The notes under the pieces are model-generated. The model was given only the letters and a program-made list of their open reading frames with translations. It did not search any database and was not told the origin of the DNA. This document shows, one piece after another, positions 1-9,234 of a stretch of DNA of 45,086 nucleotides. The stretch's first letter is position 1, and each line of letters begins with the position of its first letter. A program made the translations under genes and the position numbers. Origin of the DNA: an uncultured Oleispira sp. (lineage in GTDB: Bacteria; Pseudomonadota; Gammaproteobacteria; Pseudomonadales; Oceanobacteraceae); contig CAJVZR010000031.1 of NCBI GenBank assembly GCA_913019965.1, positions 1 to 45,086 on the forward strand. The letters run 5' to 3'.

Positions 1-792
1 AACATTGTTATCGCGGCTAAGTCGGATCAGCCTCACCCTAAACTGGAAGGGACGATTCATTCTGTTGTTAAAGAAGTTGAAGAAGCTGGTGGTAAAGGCT
101 TAGCGGTTAAAGTCGATGTGCGCAGTGAGGAAGACATCGATAACTTGATCGCGAAAACGGTAGAAACTTTTGGTGGCATCGATGCGATTATTAATAACGC
201 TGGTGCAATCGCATTAGCGGGTGTTGAATCAACACCGCTGAAGAAGCTTGATCTGATGATGCAAGTTAATTTCCGCGCGGTTTTCTTGTTAAGCCAGAAA
301 GCTTTACCGCACTTAAAGAAATCAGAGAACGGGCACATCTTAAGTTTTTCTCCTCCACTGGATTTAGATCGCCGTTGGATGCGTAATCACTCACCGTATA
401 CGTTAACGAAATACGGTATGTCTATGTTAACGATGGGTATGTCTGACGAATTTAAGCGTTATGGTATTGCGGTAAACGCGCTTTGGCCTCGTACTGTGAT
501 TCATACTGCTGCCACTTCCTTTGGTGGCAAGCAGTCGTTCGATCGCGCTCGCGCCCCTAAGATTATGGCGGATGCGGCGTTTGCATTATTGAAAACTGAA
601 AACCGAGAAATTACTGGCCAGCTGTTAATTGATGAAGACTTCTTGCGTACTCAGGGTGTGGAAGACTTTGAACAGTACCGTGCGAATACAGAAAGTGATA
701 AGACGGACTTGATGCCTGATTTGTTTGTTCAAGAAGCCGATGCTTATGTGCGTGGCACAGTGGCTCCTCTTGCAGGTTTGTCTGTAGAATAA
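1..792 (+). CDS. Short-chain dehydrogenase/reductase, 5' end cut by the window (paralogue of 30635..31519)
   Basis: This is an NAD(P)-dependent SDR of the HSDL2-like type. The reading frame is open from base 1. Aligned with the complete paralogue at 30635..31519, the first 31 residues, including the TGASRGIG cofactor loop, lie outside the window. Visible hallmarks are NNAG and the catalytic pair in YTLTK (YxxxK). Over the shared 264 residues I count about 10 amino-acid differences (about 96% identity), while 14 of the first 120 aligned bases differ, nearly all at third positions. That pattern suggests both copies stayed under protein-level selection. The gene is followed after 20 bp by a stump of the same gene that follows the paralogue. 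By analogy with atu clusters it may act in acyclic terpene catabolism; the substrate is unknown. Confidence 0.9.
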   Translation, partial: NIVIAAKSDQPHPKLEGTIHSVVKEVEEAGGKGLAVKVDVRSEEDIDNLIAKTVETFGGIDAIINNAGAIALAGVESTPLKKLDLMMQVNFRAVFLLSQKALPHLKKSENGHILSFSPPLDLDRRWMRNHSPYTLTKYGMSMLTMGMSDEFKRYGIAVNALWPRTVIHTAATSFGGKQSFDRARAPKIMADAAFALLKTENREITGQLLIDEDFLRTQGVEDFEQYRANTESDKTDLMPDLFVQEADAYVRGTVAPLAGLSVE

Positions 793-812
793 ATATTTGA
801 AGAGTAACTGAT

Positions 813-863
813 ATGTCTTTAATGAGTTTACGCAACGACGGCAAGGTTGCGATTATATTTTAA
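813..863 (+). pseudogene. 5' stump of an enoyl-CoA hydratase/isomerase gene (copy of 31745..)
   Basis: The frame starts with ATG and reads MSLMSLRNDGKVAII before F and a stop, 17 codons in total. The first 15 residues match the start of the isomerase at 31745 with one change (D for E), and the upstream TGAAGAGTAACTGA is shared as well. Nucleotide homology ends at about 855, where the intact gene continues into its enzyme body. This is the right-hand breakpoint of the SDR duplication. A perfect 9-bp inverted repeat (847..855 with 868..876) straddles the break. The peptide cannot be an enzyme. Confidence 0.85.
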
Positions 864-889
864 TTATTAATCGCAATTAAATGGTGAGT

Positions 890-927
890 CTAAATGAATG
901 ATTTTAAATCGTTTATTTAGGCTTTTT
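890..927 (+). terminator. Probable rho-independent terminator after the SDR duplicate
   Basis: An AT-rich stem, 890..904 pairing with 906..920 (13 of 15 positions match), is followed by GCTTTTT. It lies about 100 bp after the SDR stop and upstream of the lipoprotein gene. The stem is A/T rich, so its strength is uncertain. The rest of 864..1078 shows only AT-rich sequence. Confidence 0.5.
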
Positions 928-1078
928 AGTTTTAGTCGTTGTCACACTTTCATTCCCTCTTCTTTTTTGAATATCACTTTCTTTTTATATATTTTACGAT
1001 TTCTTTTCTATAGAATTCGACCCTTATTTAATCATTACTCAGTAATATTGAGTGACTTGATCTAAGTTAGGGACTTTC

Positions 1079-1537
1079 ATGATACGGATTTCATTGGCAA
1101 TATACCTTATGGTATTTATGATCACTGCCTGCACCTCTGCAACAATACAATCAAAAGCTCCATCCAATGCACAAGCAGAGTCTCGGCTTTCCTCGCAAAA
1201 ATTAAGTGTTTCACTCAATACATTAATGAGCGGAATAAACAAAATAGGCTTTGAAGATAATAGCCAATTATTGGGTTTTACTTGGACTGAATTCGGTCTT
1301 TTACTAGATGTAAAGACTCGTTTAATATCGGATAAATATATTGATGGCTTAGAGCATGCCGATATTCACCTTCTTGCTCATTCGGAAAAATATCAACGTT
1401 TATCCTTATATGTGAAAAGCTACGTTGGACTGCAATTTTTACTGGAAAAAGATTATGTGCGTCGTATCGATGTTGAGTATGGCTCGGCTAAAAAACAAGA
1501 AAAGAAATACAATAAAATCCTTAAGGATGAGGGATAA
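1079..1537 (+). CDS. Small lipoprotein of unknown function
   Basis: The 152-residue product starts with a short hydrophobic segment ending in ITAC, with Cys18 fitting a lipobox, so it is probably exported and lipidated. The mature part is polar and mixed-charge, with a Lys/Glu-rich C-terminus; no family is recognised. TTAGGG lies just upstream of the ATG. Its stop is separated from the downstream protease gene by only 3 bp, so the two are almost certainly co-transcribed. It could be an accessory or folding partner of the protease, but that rests only on adjacency. Confidence 0.8.
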   Translation: MIRISLAIYLMVFMITACTSATIQSKAPSNAQAESRLSSQKLSVSLNTLMSGINKIGFEDNSQLLGFTWTEFGLLLDVKTRLISDKYIDGLEHADIHLLAHSEKYQRLSLYVKSYVGLQFLLEKDYVRRIDVEYGSAKKQEKKYNKILKDEG

Positions 1538-1540
1538 ATC

Positions 1541-4180
1541 ATGATGCAAGATAATCGTTACTATCGCTTTTTATTCCTGATAGTCATGCTAATGCCGTTT
1601 AATTCAGTTTTGGCGGCAGACAAATTAGTAGCTCAGGTCTCTAATACCTTTGTTAAAAAAGGTGGAAAAATTAGTCAGCAGTTATTGAATAATACTTCTT
1701 CCAAGAAAGAGAAAGTAAGAGCGAAGGCTGTTGATCGTTCGCATGAGCCTATATTGCTGGATGTAACTTTTTATTCAGTTTCTGCTGGGTTAGCAAAAAA
1801 ATTGCAGCTAGCCGGTTTCGACGTTCTGGCATTATCGGAAAAATATAATCGCGGCTCTATTATTCAAGAGGCAGGTGCAAGTTTGCAAGAGCTTGCTCAA
1901 TGGCCTGAAGTAAAATATATCAATAAAGAACTTGGTAAGATACAAAGGGTAGGTGCTGCAACAAGTCGCGCTCCTGTCGCGCTTAAATCAAACTTGATCA
2001 GTGTGCAGCCTCATAACTTAACAGGCGCGGGCCAAGTAGTGGGAATCTTATCGGATAGCTTTTCACATACTGTCGGTATTCGAGATGGAAATACTGTACC
2101 CGCAAAGTGCATCGCCGGCACGCTGAAGAATAGTAAAGCTCAGGACAGTGGTGATTTACCTGCTGAGATAGATATTAGGAAGGATGATTCTAAAGAGTGT
2201 GATACTAATGACCAAAGCTCTGGTGGCACAGATGAGGGAGCGGCCATGGCTGAGCTGGTGCATGATATTGCTCCTGATGCCGCAATTACGTTCAGTACCG
2301 TCGGCGAATCGATACTTTCATTTGCCTTAGCAATTGATGATATGTGTACAGCAAAAGCGGAAGCGGGTGCGGGAGCAACGGTCGTTGTTGATGATATCAT
2401 TTTCCTTTCGCAACTGATGTATCAAGATGACATTGTGAGTCAAGCAGCGAAGACTTGTATCGCCGCGGGTATTCCTTATTTTTCTGCGGCGGGTAATAAT
2501 GCTGATACTGCCTTTCACATGGAATATAAAGATATTCGCCCCAGCCATAATCGAAGCCCTGATTCTAACTTAGTCAGTGGAAATGATTTTCATGAGTGGC
2601 ATAGTGAGTTTACTGGAGAGCGTTATTTAGCGATTACAGTGCCTGCGGGCTCCAGTTTTTCAGCTATTTTACAATGGAATCAGCCAGCTCTTTCTAACCC
2701 AACCAATATTAGTCATCCTCCAGGGATTGATCTGGATTTATATTTATTATCTTCTGAAGAAGTGCCTGATGAAGATGGTAATAATATCTTGAGTATGGGA
2801 ATTGAAGATCAAGCTGCGTTACTAGAAAGTGCGGATCCGGTTGAATATGTTGAGTTTGAAAATACGGATTTTTTCCAGAAAACGATATATTTAGTTGTCG
2901 ATCATTGGTTTGGTAATAAACGCTTTATTCCACAGGATGATTCAACTGCACTTGAATTTCGTTTGGTATTTTTCACCAGTGGAGAAATTAGCTTTGATCC
3001 ACAGATTAAACCCAATGCATCGACTATGTATGGACACAGTAATGCGGAAGGGGTTATCTCCGTTGCTGCCATTCCTTGGTTCGAAGCTGAAGAGTTTGAT
3101 AAGGTTGGTGGTCCAACTTCTGAGGTTGATCCAGAGTCATTTACCGCACTAGGCGGGCATTTGAAAAAGTACTTTGATGATGACGGACGTTTTAATCAGC
3201 AAACAGTATTTGTCCCTACTTTAGCTTCTATTGATGGCAATAATACCAGCTTCTTTGGTGAGCCACTTTCTTTCAATGGCTTCTTAGGTGAAAGCGATGG
3301 TAAGCTGAATTTCTTTGGTACTTCAGCGGCTGCGCCCAATGCGGCTGCGGTTGCTGCCTTGTTATTGCAGCAAGAGAATAAAACCCCGGCTGAGTTAAGC
3401 CAAATTTTAATTTGCAGCGCACAAGATGTTAATGGCGATCGAGCAGCGTTGGGAATTGATTCTGTGACGGGGGCGGGTTTAATTGATGCACAAGGTGCTC
3501 TGAATGAAATGATTCAGCCGAGCCAAGCTTCACAATTAAGGCCACTGGATGATCTTGCTATATTAGCCAGCACTGCTGTGGACCTTAATGTTATGTTAGA
3601 AGATAGCGATCGCTTTATTGTTTCTTCTCAATGGCAGCACCAGTCAGGATTCGATATAACTTCTATTTTTGAAAAAACGCCTTTAGGGCACCGTTTTATT
3701 GCCCCCGAAACCGGCTTTCAAACTCAATTGAGTGTTATTGCTTATGACCAGTGTGGGTTTGAATATTCAGATAGTATTCGTATCACGGTTGATGGTTTGC
3801 CTACCGCAAGGGCCAAAACAGAAGGGGCACTCATTAAAGGCGGAGTGGTATTACTTAGAGGTGGAGATAGTAGTGACGCAGAGGGGCCAATAACGTACTT
3901 GTGGGAAGATGTTTTTCAGGAGGGTATTACGATTGAAAATGCGACTTCAGCGGAAGCCAGTTTCATATTGAGTGAAGTAGGCAATAATACGATTCGTTTA
4001 ACCGTGACGGATAGTCTGGGGCAAACTGATTCAGAAACTGTCACTGTTTACCTAGCAGAGGAGTCTAATCAGCCCCTTGTTATTGCGCGCTCGGGTTCAG
4101 GTGGTGGATTATACTATTTTATTGGGGTATTCGTATTGTTGTCTTTTTTCAATTTAAGGATTCGTAATAGAAAGTTGTAA
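1541..4180 (+). CDS. Secreted S8 (subtilisin-type) serine protease with PKD-like domain and GlyGly-CTERM-like anchor
   Basis: The 879-residue protein has a signal peptide (about residues 1-25, ending SVLA), a possible propeptide to about 160, then a subtilase domain. The likely triad is Asp172 in GILSDSF, His241 in ELVHDIAP and Ser595 in GTSAAAP, with oxyanion Asn319 in SAAGNN. The His motif is HD rather than the classical HGT, as in a divergent S8 group. A long insert (about 330-560) separates Asn from Ser. A PKD-like beta-sandwich occupies about 785-845. The C-terminus is a Gly-rich SGSGGG (851-856), a hydrophobic span and RIRNRKL, the layout of a GlyGly-CTERM/rhombosortase sorting signal. 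GAGGG precedes the start. It would be surface-attached or released; its substrate is unknown. Confidence 0.88.
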   Translation: MMQDNRYYRFLFLIVMLMPFNSVLAADKLVAQVSNTFVKKGGKISQQLLNNTSSKKEKVRAKAVDRSHEPILLDVTFYSVSAGLAKKLQLAGFDVLALSEKYNRGSIIQEAGASLQELAQWPEVKYINKELGKIQRVGAATSRAPVALKSNLISVQPHNLTGAGQVVGILSDSFSHTVGIRDGNTVPAKCIAGTLKNSKAQDSGDLPAEIDIRKDDSKECDTNDQSSGGTDEGAAMAELVHDIAPDAAITFSTVGESILSFALAIDDMCTAKAEAGAGATVVVDDIIFLSQLMYQDDIVSQAAKTCIAAGIPYFSAAGNNADTAFHMEYKDIRPSHNRSPDSNLVSGNDFHEWHSEFTGERYLAITVPAGSSFSAILQWNQPALSNPTNISHPPGIDLDLYLLSSEEVPDEDGNNILSMGIEDQAALLESADPVEYVEFENTDFFQKTIYLVVDHWFGNKRFIPQDDSTALEFRLVFFTSGEISFDPQIKPNASTMYGHSNAEGVISVAAIPWFEAEEFDKVGGPTSEVDPESFTALGGHLKKYFDDDGRFNQQTVFVPTLASIDGNNTSFFGEPLSFNGFLGESDGKLNFFGTSAAAPNAAAVAALLLQQENKTPAELSQILICSAQDVNGDRAALGIDSVTGAGLIDAQGALNEMIQPSQASQLRPLDDLAILASTAVDLNVMLEDSDRFIVSSQWQHQSGFDITSIFEKTPLGHRFIAPETGFQTQLSVIAYDQCGFEYSDSIRITVDGLPTARAKTEGALIKGGVVLLRGGDSSDAEGPITYLWEDVFQEGITIENATSAEASFILSEVGNNTIRLTVTDSLGQTDSETVTVYLAEESNQPLVIARSGSGGGLYYFIGVFVLLSFFNLRIRNRKL

Positions 4181-4220
4181 GACTATTGGCTGGAGTAACT
4201 TATTCACAATAAACATTATA

Positions 4221-4259
4221 AATCCTGAATAACTTATTATTTTTAAGTTATCCAGGATT
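4221..4259. terminator. Hairpin between convergent genes, possible bidirectional terminator
   Basis: The stem 4221..4236 pairs with 4244..4259 (15 of 16 positions) around a 7-nt T/A loop. It lies between the ends of the protease gene and the convergent SRPBCC gene. No strong T-run follows on the plus strand, so simple rho-independent termination is not assured. Confidence 0.5.
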
Positions 4260-4306
4260 AGTATCGAACTATTTACATTTTGTGTTTTTATATTGGATCA
4301 GGTTTG

Positions 4307-4924
4307 CTATCCATCGAATGGGCTGCGCTCTTCCCAAGGATGAGGTCTTACGTAATCCTGTTTTTGTTCAACCATGGCTTTGATGTTTTCTAGATTCAGT
4401 TTAAAGACTCTTTCTACTTCAAATTGGGTAGCCCAAAAAATAAATAATTCATCAAATGTATATTGAGTGTAATCATCTAGATCGCCACCAAAAGTTAGAC
4501 GCGTTTTATTATCCCCTAAATCCTCATATGTTTGATGAGCGGTGAACTGATACCGTTCAAAGAAGTCCCAGCTGGTATTGGAAATGTTGGAAGTTCTTAG
4601 GCTGCGATAAGTATAGGGTTCTGTGGTCAGTGTTTTTTCATCCCAGAAAAAACCTTGCTCGTCGGCATTTCGATAGCAACGGCGTAGCGCTCCAATTTCA
4701 CCTTCAGGCACTGGCGAGTCTGCCATGGGTTCAATATGGTCGAAGATTACTGACCAGCCATTAGCATTACGGTTATCTGATAGGAAATTCCAGACTTCTT
4801 CAACTGGCGCGTTAATTTCAACGCTGTATGTCGTAAGGATATGGCGTTGAGACTGGAGTACTAAAGCAAAAATTAATAATGCGAATAGTCCGAGTATGTA
4901 GGATATTTTTTTCATGTTAGTCAT
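4307..4924 (-). CDS. Membrane-anchored SRPBCC (START/polyketide-cyclase fold) protein
   Basis: The 205-residue product has an N-terminal hydrophobic segment (about 8-24), best read as an uncleaved anchor. An SRPBCC-like domain follows: it opens with EINAPVEEVWNFLSD, the usual first strand and helix of this fold, and ends in a long helix containing LENIKAMVEQ. The family binds hydrophobic ligands in a deep cavity; the ligand here is unknown. The ATG at 4915 (MKK) is an equally good start because neither has a clear ribosome-binding site. It stands alone, convergent with the protease gene. Confidence 0.7.
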   Translation of the reverse strand: MTNMKKISYILGLFALLIFALVLQSQRHILTTYSVEINAPVEEVWNFLSDNRNANGWSVIFDHIEPMADSPVPEGEIGALRRCYRNADEQGFFWDEKTLTTEPYTYRSLRTSNISNTSWDFFERYQFTAHQTYEDLGDNKTRLTFGGDLDDYTQYTFDELFIFWATQFEVERVFKLNLENIKAMVEQKQDYVRPHPWEERSPFDG

Positions 4925-5050
4925 TTTTTAGTTTTGATGGTTTAACCAAAATAATAGATTTGGTTTTAATTATTATATGGAAGGCAATATTAGACTGGCC
5001 TTTCGGCGGCGGATTTTGCCATGAAAACTATGCGGGTGACAGAGGGGAAT

Positions 5051-5084
5051 AAAAAAAGGCCAGTAATAGGGTTACTGGCCTTTT
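5051..5084 (-). terminator. Strong rho-independent terminator of the czc operon
   Basis: A perfect 13-bp stem, 5054..5066 with 5072..5084, has a 5-nt loop. On the minus strand it is followed by seven T residues, and it lies just past the czcA stop. T-runs occur on both strands, so it may work in both directions. Confidence 0.88.
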
Positions 5085-5106
5085 ATATTTATACACTTTT
5101 AGTTTT

Positions 5107-8100
5107 TTATTTAAGTTGTTTCAAATGGCTATGAACCCATTGATAAAGGGTTGGTAAAACCACTAAGGTTAATAGTGTCGATGAAATGATGCCGCCAATA
5201 ACCACAGTGGCTAGTGGTCTTTGAACTTCAGCCCCGGTGCCGGTATTAAACGCCATAGGCACAAAGCCTAGACTAGCAACAAGGGCAGTCATCAATACTG
5301 GGCGTAAGCGCTGACTAGCCCCTTGCCAAACCGCCTGTGCGAGTTCTAAGCCGCTCTCACGTAATTCTTTAATGAACGATAGCATTACGACCCCATTCAA
5401 TACTGCAACCCCTGACAGAGCGATAAAGCCTACTCCAGCTGAAATTGAAAGTGGCATATCTCTTAAGGTTAACGCGATGATTCCGCCTGTTAGCGCAAGT
5501 GGTACACCAGTGAAAATGATTAGAGTATCGCGTATTGAGCCAAAGGCACTATAGAGTAGGCCTAATATTAAGATTAGGGTAATGGGTACAACGATGCTTA
5601 AGCGCTGGCTGGCCGATTCCAGTTGCTCAAAGGTTCCGCCATATTCTAACCAATAGCCTGCCGGCAGTTTTAATTCGTTACGCATTAGTTCTTGGGTCTC
5701 GGCGATGAAGGAACCTAGGTCACGGCCTTCAACATTAGCACTGACGACAATGTTACGTTTGCCACTACGACGATTGATTTGATTTGGCCCCTGGATTTCG
5801 ACAATGTCGGCGATTTCACCGAGAGGAACAAAATCTAATTCTGATTTTTCATCATCGGGGTTTGTCGGGTATGGAATAGCAACGGGGATGAGGGCTAAAG
5901 CTTGGGTATCTTTACTGAAGCTTTCGTCCATACGAACCAATAATTTGAAACGTCGATCGCCTTCGTATATCAAACCTGTTTCTATACCACTAACGGCGGC
6001 GCGTAAGGTATCTTGCACATCGGCAACGGATAAGCCTAATAGCGCGAGGTGATCTCTTTGTGGCTCTACGGAAATCATCGGTAGGCCTTTCGCTTGTTCC
6101 ATGCGTACGTCTTGACCACCGCTAACCTGATTCAAAAGCTGATTCACTTGACCACCGATCTGCGCGAGAGTTTCTAAGTCGTCACCATAGATTCTCAAAG
6201 CAACATCTGCGCGTACACCTGAGATGAGTTCGTTAAAACGCATTTCAATTGGTTGTGTTATCTCATAGTTATTGCCTGGAATGTCTTCAATCGCTATGCG
6301 TATTTCATCCACTAGTTGCTGCTTAGGCTTGTCAGGATTTGGCCAATCTTTGATAGGCTTTAATATCAAGAAAGTATCGGCCACATTTGGTGGCATCGGG
6401 TCGGTGGCAATTTCTGCAGTCCCGATTTTCGAGAAAACTTGTTTTATTTCGGGAAACTCCGCAATGCGCCTTTCTAATAAAAGCTGCATTTCCGTTGCTT
6501 GCTCAATTCCGGTGCCGGGAATACGCATCGCATGAAGGGCTATATCGTGCTCATCTAGCTGAGGTAAAAATTCGCTGCCAAGGCGGGTCGATTGATAGGC
6601 CGTGAGTGAAACCAAAATAGTGGCGGCGATAAATACAACCGGGCTATTTTTTAGCGAGGCTTTCAAAAGTGGTTGATACAGTTGGCGAGCCTTGGTCATG
6701 ACGAAGTTTTCTTCTTCGTTCACTTTCCCTTTCACCAGTATCGCGACGGCGGCGGGAACAAAGGTGATGGAAAACAACAGAGCCCCTAATAGTGCTGCGA
6801 CTACGGTAAATGCCATTGGGTGGAACATCTTTCCTTCGACGCCGGTTAAAGCAAAAATTGGTAGGTAGACGAGCATGATGATGAGCATACCAAAGACGGC
6901 AGGGCGGAAAACTTCCTTGGTACTTTCGGTGACTTCTAATAGGCGTTCTTGCAAGGTTAATAAGCGACCGTATTTCTTCTGTGCTAAGCCTAAACGGCGT
7001 AACGCATTTTCAACGACGATTACCGCGCCATCAACGATGATGCCAAAGTCGATGGCCCCTAAGCTCATTAGGTTGCCTGAGACTCGGTTCATCGCCATGC
7101 CGGTAATAGCAAATAGCATACTTAGAGGAATGACGAGTGCAACGATAAATGCGGCGCGAATATTTCCTAATAAAGCAAATAGTACGGCGATGACTAATAC
7201 CGCCCCTTCGAATAAATTAGTGCGCACGGTAGCGATGGTTTTATCGACTAGGGTCGTACGATCATAAAGTGGGACGGCATTAATACCGGGGGGTAAAAAG
7301 TCATTTATCTCGTTGAGTTTTTTCGCCACGGCTTTCGACACGGTGCGGCTGTTTTCACCCAGCAGCATAAAGGCGGTGCCTAATACGGTTTCTTCGCCAT
7401 CAAACGTTGCGGAGCCCGTTCTTAATTCTTTACCGTATTTGACGACGGCCAAATCTTTTATTCGTACCGGAGCATCATCACGGCGAGTTACAACCAATTG
7501 AGCAATTTGCTCTAGGTTATCGAGCTGGCCTGGTGAGCGAATTAACCACTGTTCGCCATTACGTTCTATGTAACCCGCTCCGGAGTTTTGGTTATTATTC
7601 TCAAGAGTTTTGACTAGGTCATTCATCGTGACTTTATAGGCAAACAGCTTTCCTGGGATAGGAGCGACCTGATACTCTCGGGCGTAACCTCCCATGCTAT
7701 TAATTTCGGTAATGCCTGGGACTTTGACTAATTGTGGGCGAATGATCCAGTCTTGAATGGTTCTTAAATCCTCCGCGCTATAAGGGTTTCCCGCATCGGT
7801 TACTGCATCGTATTCCGCTTGCACTGCGTAGGTGAAAATCTCACCGAGACCACTGGCCACTGGGCCTAGTTTAGGTTCAATGCCCGCGGGCAATTCGCCT
7901 TGAATGCCTTGTAAGCGCTCGCTGATTTGTTGGCGTGCCCAATAGATATCCGTGCCTTCTTCAAAGACGACCGTGACTTGGGAAAGTCCATAGCGAGATA
8001 GTGAACGGGTATAATCTAATTTAGGAATACCCGCCATGGCATTTTCAATGCTATAGCTGATGCGTTGTTCGGCTTCTAACGGCGAATAGCCAGGAGCCGA

Positions 8101-8253
8101 GCTGTTTATCTGCACCTGTACATTGGTGATGTCAGGCACCGCATCAATGGGGAGTTGTGTTGTTTTATAAATGCCAAGTGCCGCCAATAATAATGTCATG
8201 GCGAGCACCAACCAGCGCCTTTCAATAGCGAAGGCGATTAAATGATTAATCAT
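5107..8253 (-). CDS. czcA: Heavy-metal RND efflux pump, inner-membrane subunit (CzcA-type)
   Basis: The 1048-residue protein is a proton-driven RND transporter exporting divalent metal cations. Its TM4 motif reads DFGIIVDGAVIVVEN, placing Asp402, Asp408 and Glu415 as in CzcA of Cupriavidus. This signature marks the Zn/Co/Cd/Ni-type pumps, not the Cu/Ag CusA group, so divalent-cation export is the best call. The N-terminus (MINHLIAFAIERRWLVLAMTL) is typical, and length matches the family. It is last in a minus-strand operon, 26 bp after the adaptor gene. The exact metal cannot be fixed from sequence. As in other HME-RND systems it should form a tripartite complex with the next two proteins. 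Confidence 0.93.
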   Translation of the reverse strand: MINHLIAFAIERRWLVLAMTLLLAALGIYKTTQLPIDAVPDITNVQVQINSSAPGYSPLEAEQRISYSIENAMAGIPKLDYTRSLSRYGLSQVTVVFEEGTDIYWARQQISERLQGIQGELPAGIEPKLGPVASGLGEIFTYAVQAEYDAVTDAGNPYSAEDLRTIQDWIIRPQLVKVPGITEINSMGGYAREYQVAPIPGKLFAYKVTMNDLVKTLENNNQNSGAGYIERNGEQWLIRSPGQLDNLEQIAQLVVTRRDDAPVRIKDLAVVKYGKELRTGSATFDGEETVLGTAFMLLGENSRTVSKAVAKKLNEINDFLPPGINAVPLYDRTTLVDKTIATVRTNLFEGAVLVIAVLFALLGNIRAAFIVALVIPLSMLFAITGMAMNRVSGNLMSLGAIDFGIIVDGAVIVVENALRRLGLAQKKYGRLLTLQERLLEVTESTKEVFRPAVFGMLIIMLVYLPIFALTGVEGKMFHPMAFTVVAALLGALLFSITFVPAAVAILVKGKVNEEENFVMTKARQLYQPLLKASLKNSPVVFIAATILVSLTAYQSTRLGSEFLPQLDEHDIALHAMRIPGTGIEQATEMQLLLERRIAEFPEIKQVFSKIGTAEIATDPMPPNVADTFLILKPIKDWPNPDKPKQQLVDEIRIAIEDIPGNNYEITQPIEMRFNELISGVRADVALRIYGDDLETLAQIGGQVNQLLNQVSGGQDVRMEQAKGLPMISVEPQRDHLALLGLSVADVQDTLRAAVSGIETGLIYEGDRRFKLLVRMDESFSKDTQALALIPVAIPYPTNPDDEKSELDFVPLGEIADIVEIQGPNQINRRSGKRNIVVSANVEGRDLGSFIAETQELMRNELKLPAGYWLEYGGTFEQLESASQRLSIVVPITLILILGLLYSAFGSIRDTLIIFTGVPLALTGGIIALTLRDMPLSISAGVGFIALSGVAVLNGVVMLSFIKELRESGLELAQAVWQGASQRLRPVLMTALVASLGFVPMAFNTGTGAEVQRPLATVVIGGIISSTLLTLVVLPTLYQWVHSHLKQLK

Positions 8254-8279
8254 AATTTTTCCTCAAGCTATATTAGCGA

Positions 8280-9224
8280 TTAGTGATCGTGACTCGCGCC
8301 ACTTTTAAGAATGTCGGCTTTTACTAGGAAGCTATTTTCACTGACGTATTCCGTGCCCGTTTCTAGCCCTGACAGGATTTCTATCCACTGATTATCCTTT
8401 TCACCGACTTCAACTTGAACGGCTTCATATTTATTATCATGACGTTTAAAAACGACGGTTTTATTTTCCATGGTTTGCAATGCATCCACTTTTACCGCCA
8501 CTGTTACAGCTAGGTTTGAGACGGCGATATCGGCTTTTACGTGCATGCCGGGGCGCCAGTGGCCTTCTTGGTTATCGATAATGGCGCGTGCGCGGGCAAT
8601 ATGACCGCCGCTCATTTGCGGAGCGATATAACTAATTTTTCCGGGGGTATTTTCATGATCGTGTAGGTCGTAAATATTGGCTTGTTGGCCTATTTTTAAA
8701 CGCTCTATATTTTCAGGGAAGGCCGATAAGTTAACCCAAACTTTGGATAAGTCACTGACTTGTAAAATTTCTTCGGCGTCAACACGATCTCCGGTATTGA
8801 CTGAACGGGAAGTGACTTCTCCTTTTGATGGGCTTTTCAGTGAGTAGCTTTGCAAGGTTTTGATATTGGTTAAACGCGCGATCACTTGCCCTTGTTTAAC
8901 TTTATCACCGACTTGTACGAATACTTTTTCAACCATGCTTGGGAAAGCGGCATGCAGGCTAAAAACTTGATCTTGCACGGGGGTGATAACACCAAATAAG
9001 GTGTCGGTTTGGACCAGTTTTTGCGCGCTGGCTTTTTCAGATTTTATGCCCGAAACTTGTGCGTAATAGGAAGAGATTATTGTGCTTTCAGAATGCTCAT
9101 CTTCATGACCATGTTGATCGCCATGATCATGATCTTCACTAGCATGAACGCTATTGATGGATAGGCTGAAACTGAAGAATAAAAATAGAATCATTTTAGG
9201 GGCTGTATTGTGTAAAAAATTCAT
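8280..9224 (-). CDS. czcB: RND efflux periplasmic adaptor (CzcB-type) with His-rich N-terminus
   Basis: The 314-residue membrane-fusion protein bridges the RND pump and the outer-membrane channel. A signal peptide (about 1-28) is followed by a His/Asp/Glu-rich stretch with HDHGDQHGHEDEH, a likely metal-binding tail, and the protein ends in SHDH. A barrel-sandwich half is visible in VFVQVGDKVKQGQVIARL and its partner SPSKGEVTSRSVNTGDRV, followed by beta-barrel sequence. It is shorter than many CzcB proteins and appears to lack a long coiled-coil hairpin. It lies 10 bp after the channel gene. Confidence 0.9.
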   Translation of the reverse strand: MNFLHNTAPKMILFLFFSFSLSINSVHASEDHDHGDQHGHEDEHSESTIISSYYAQVSGIKSEKASAQKLVQTDTLFGVITPVQDQVFSLHAAFPSMVEKVFVQVGDKVKQGQVIARLTNIKTLQSYSLKSPSKGEVTSRSVNTGDRVDAEEILQVSDLSKVWVNLSAFPENIERLKIGQQANIYDLHDHENTPGKISYIAPQMSGGHIARARAIIDNQEGHWRPGMHVKADIAVSNLAVTVAVKVDALQTMENKTVVFKRHDNKYEAVQVEVGEKDNQWIEILSGLETGTEYVSENSFLVKADILKSGASHDH

Positions 9225-9234
9225 AATATAAACC

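Noticed and set aside
6875..7267. 130-codon plus-strand frame within czcA
   Set aside because: Antisense to a strongly conserved RND gene; no initiation signal and no recognisable domain.
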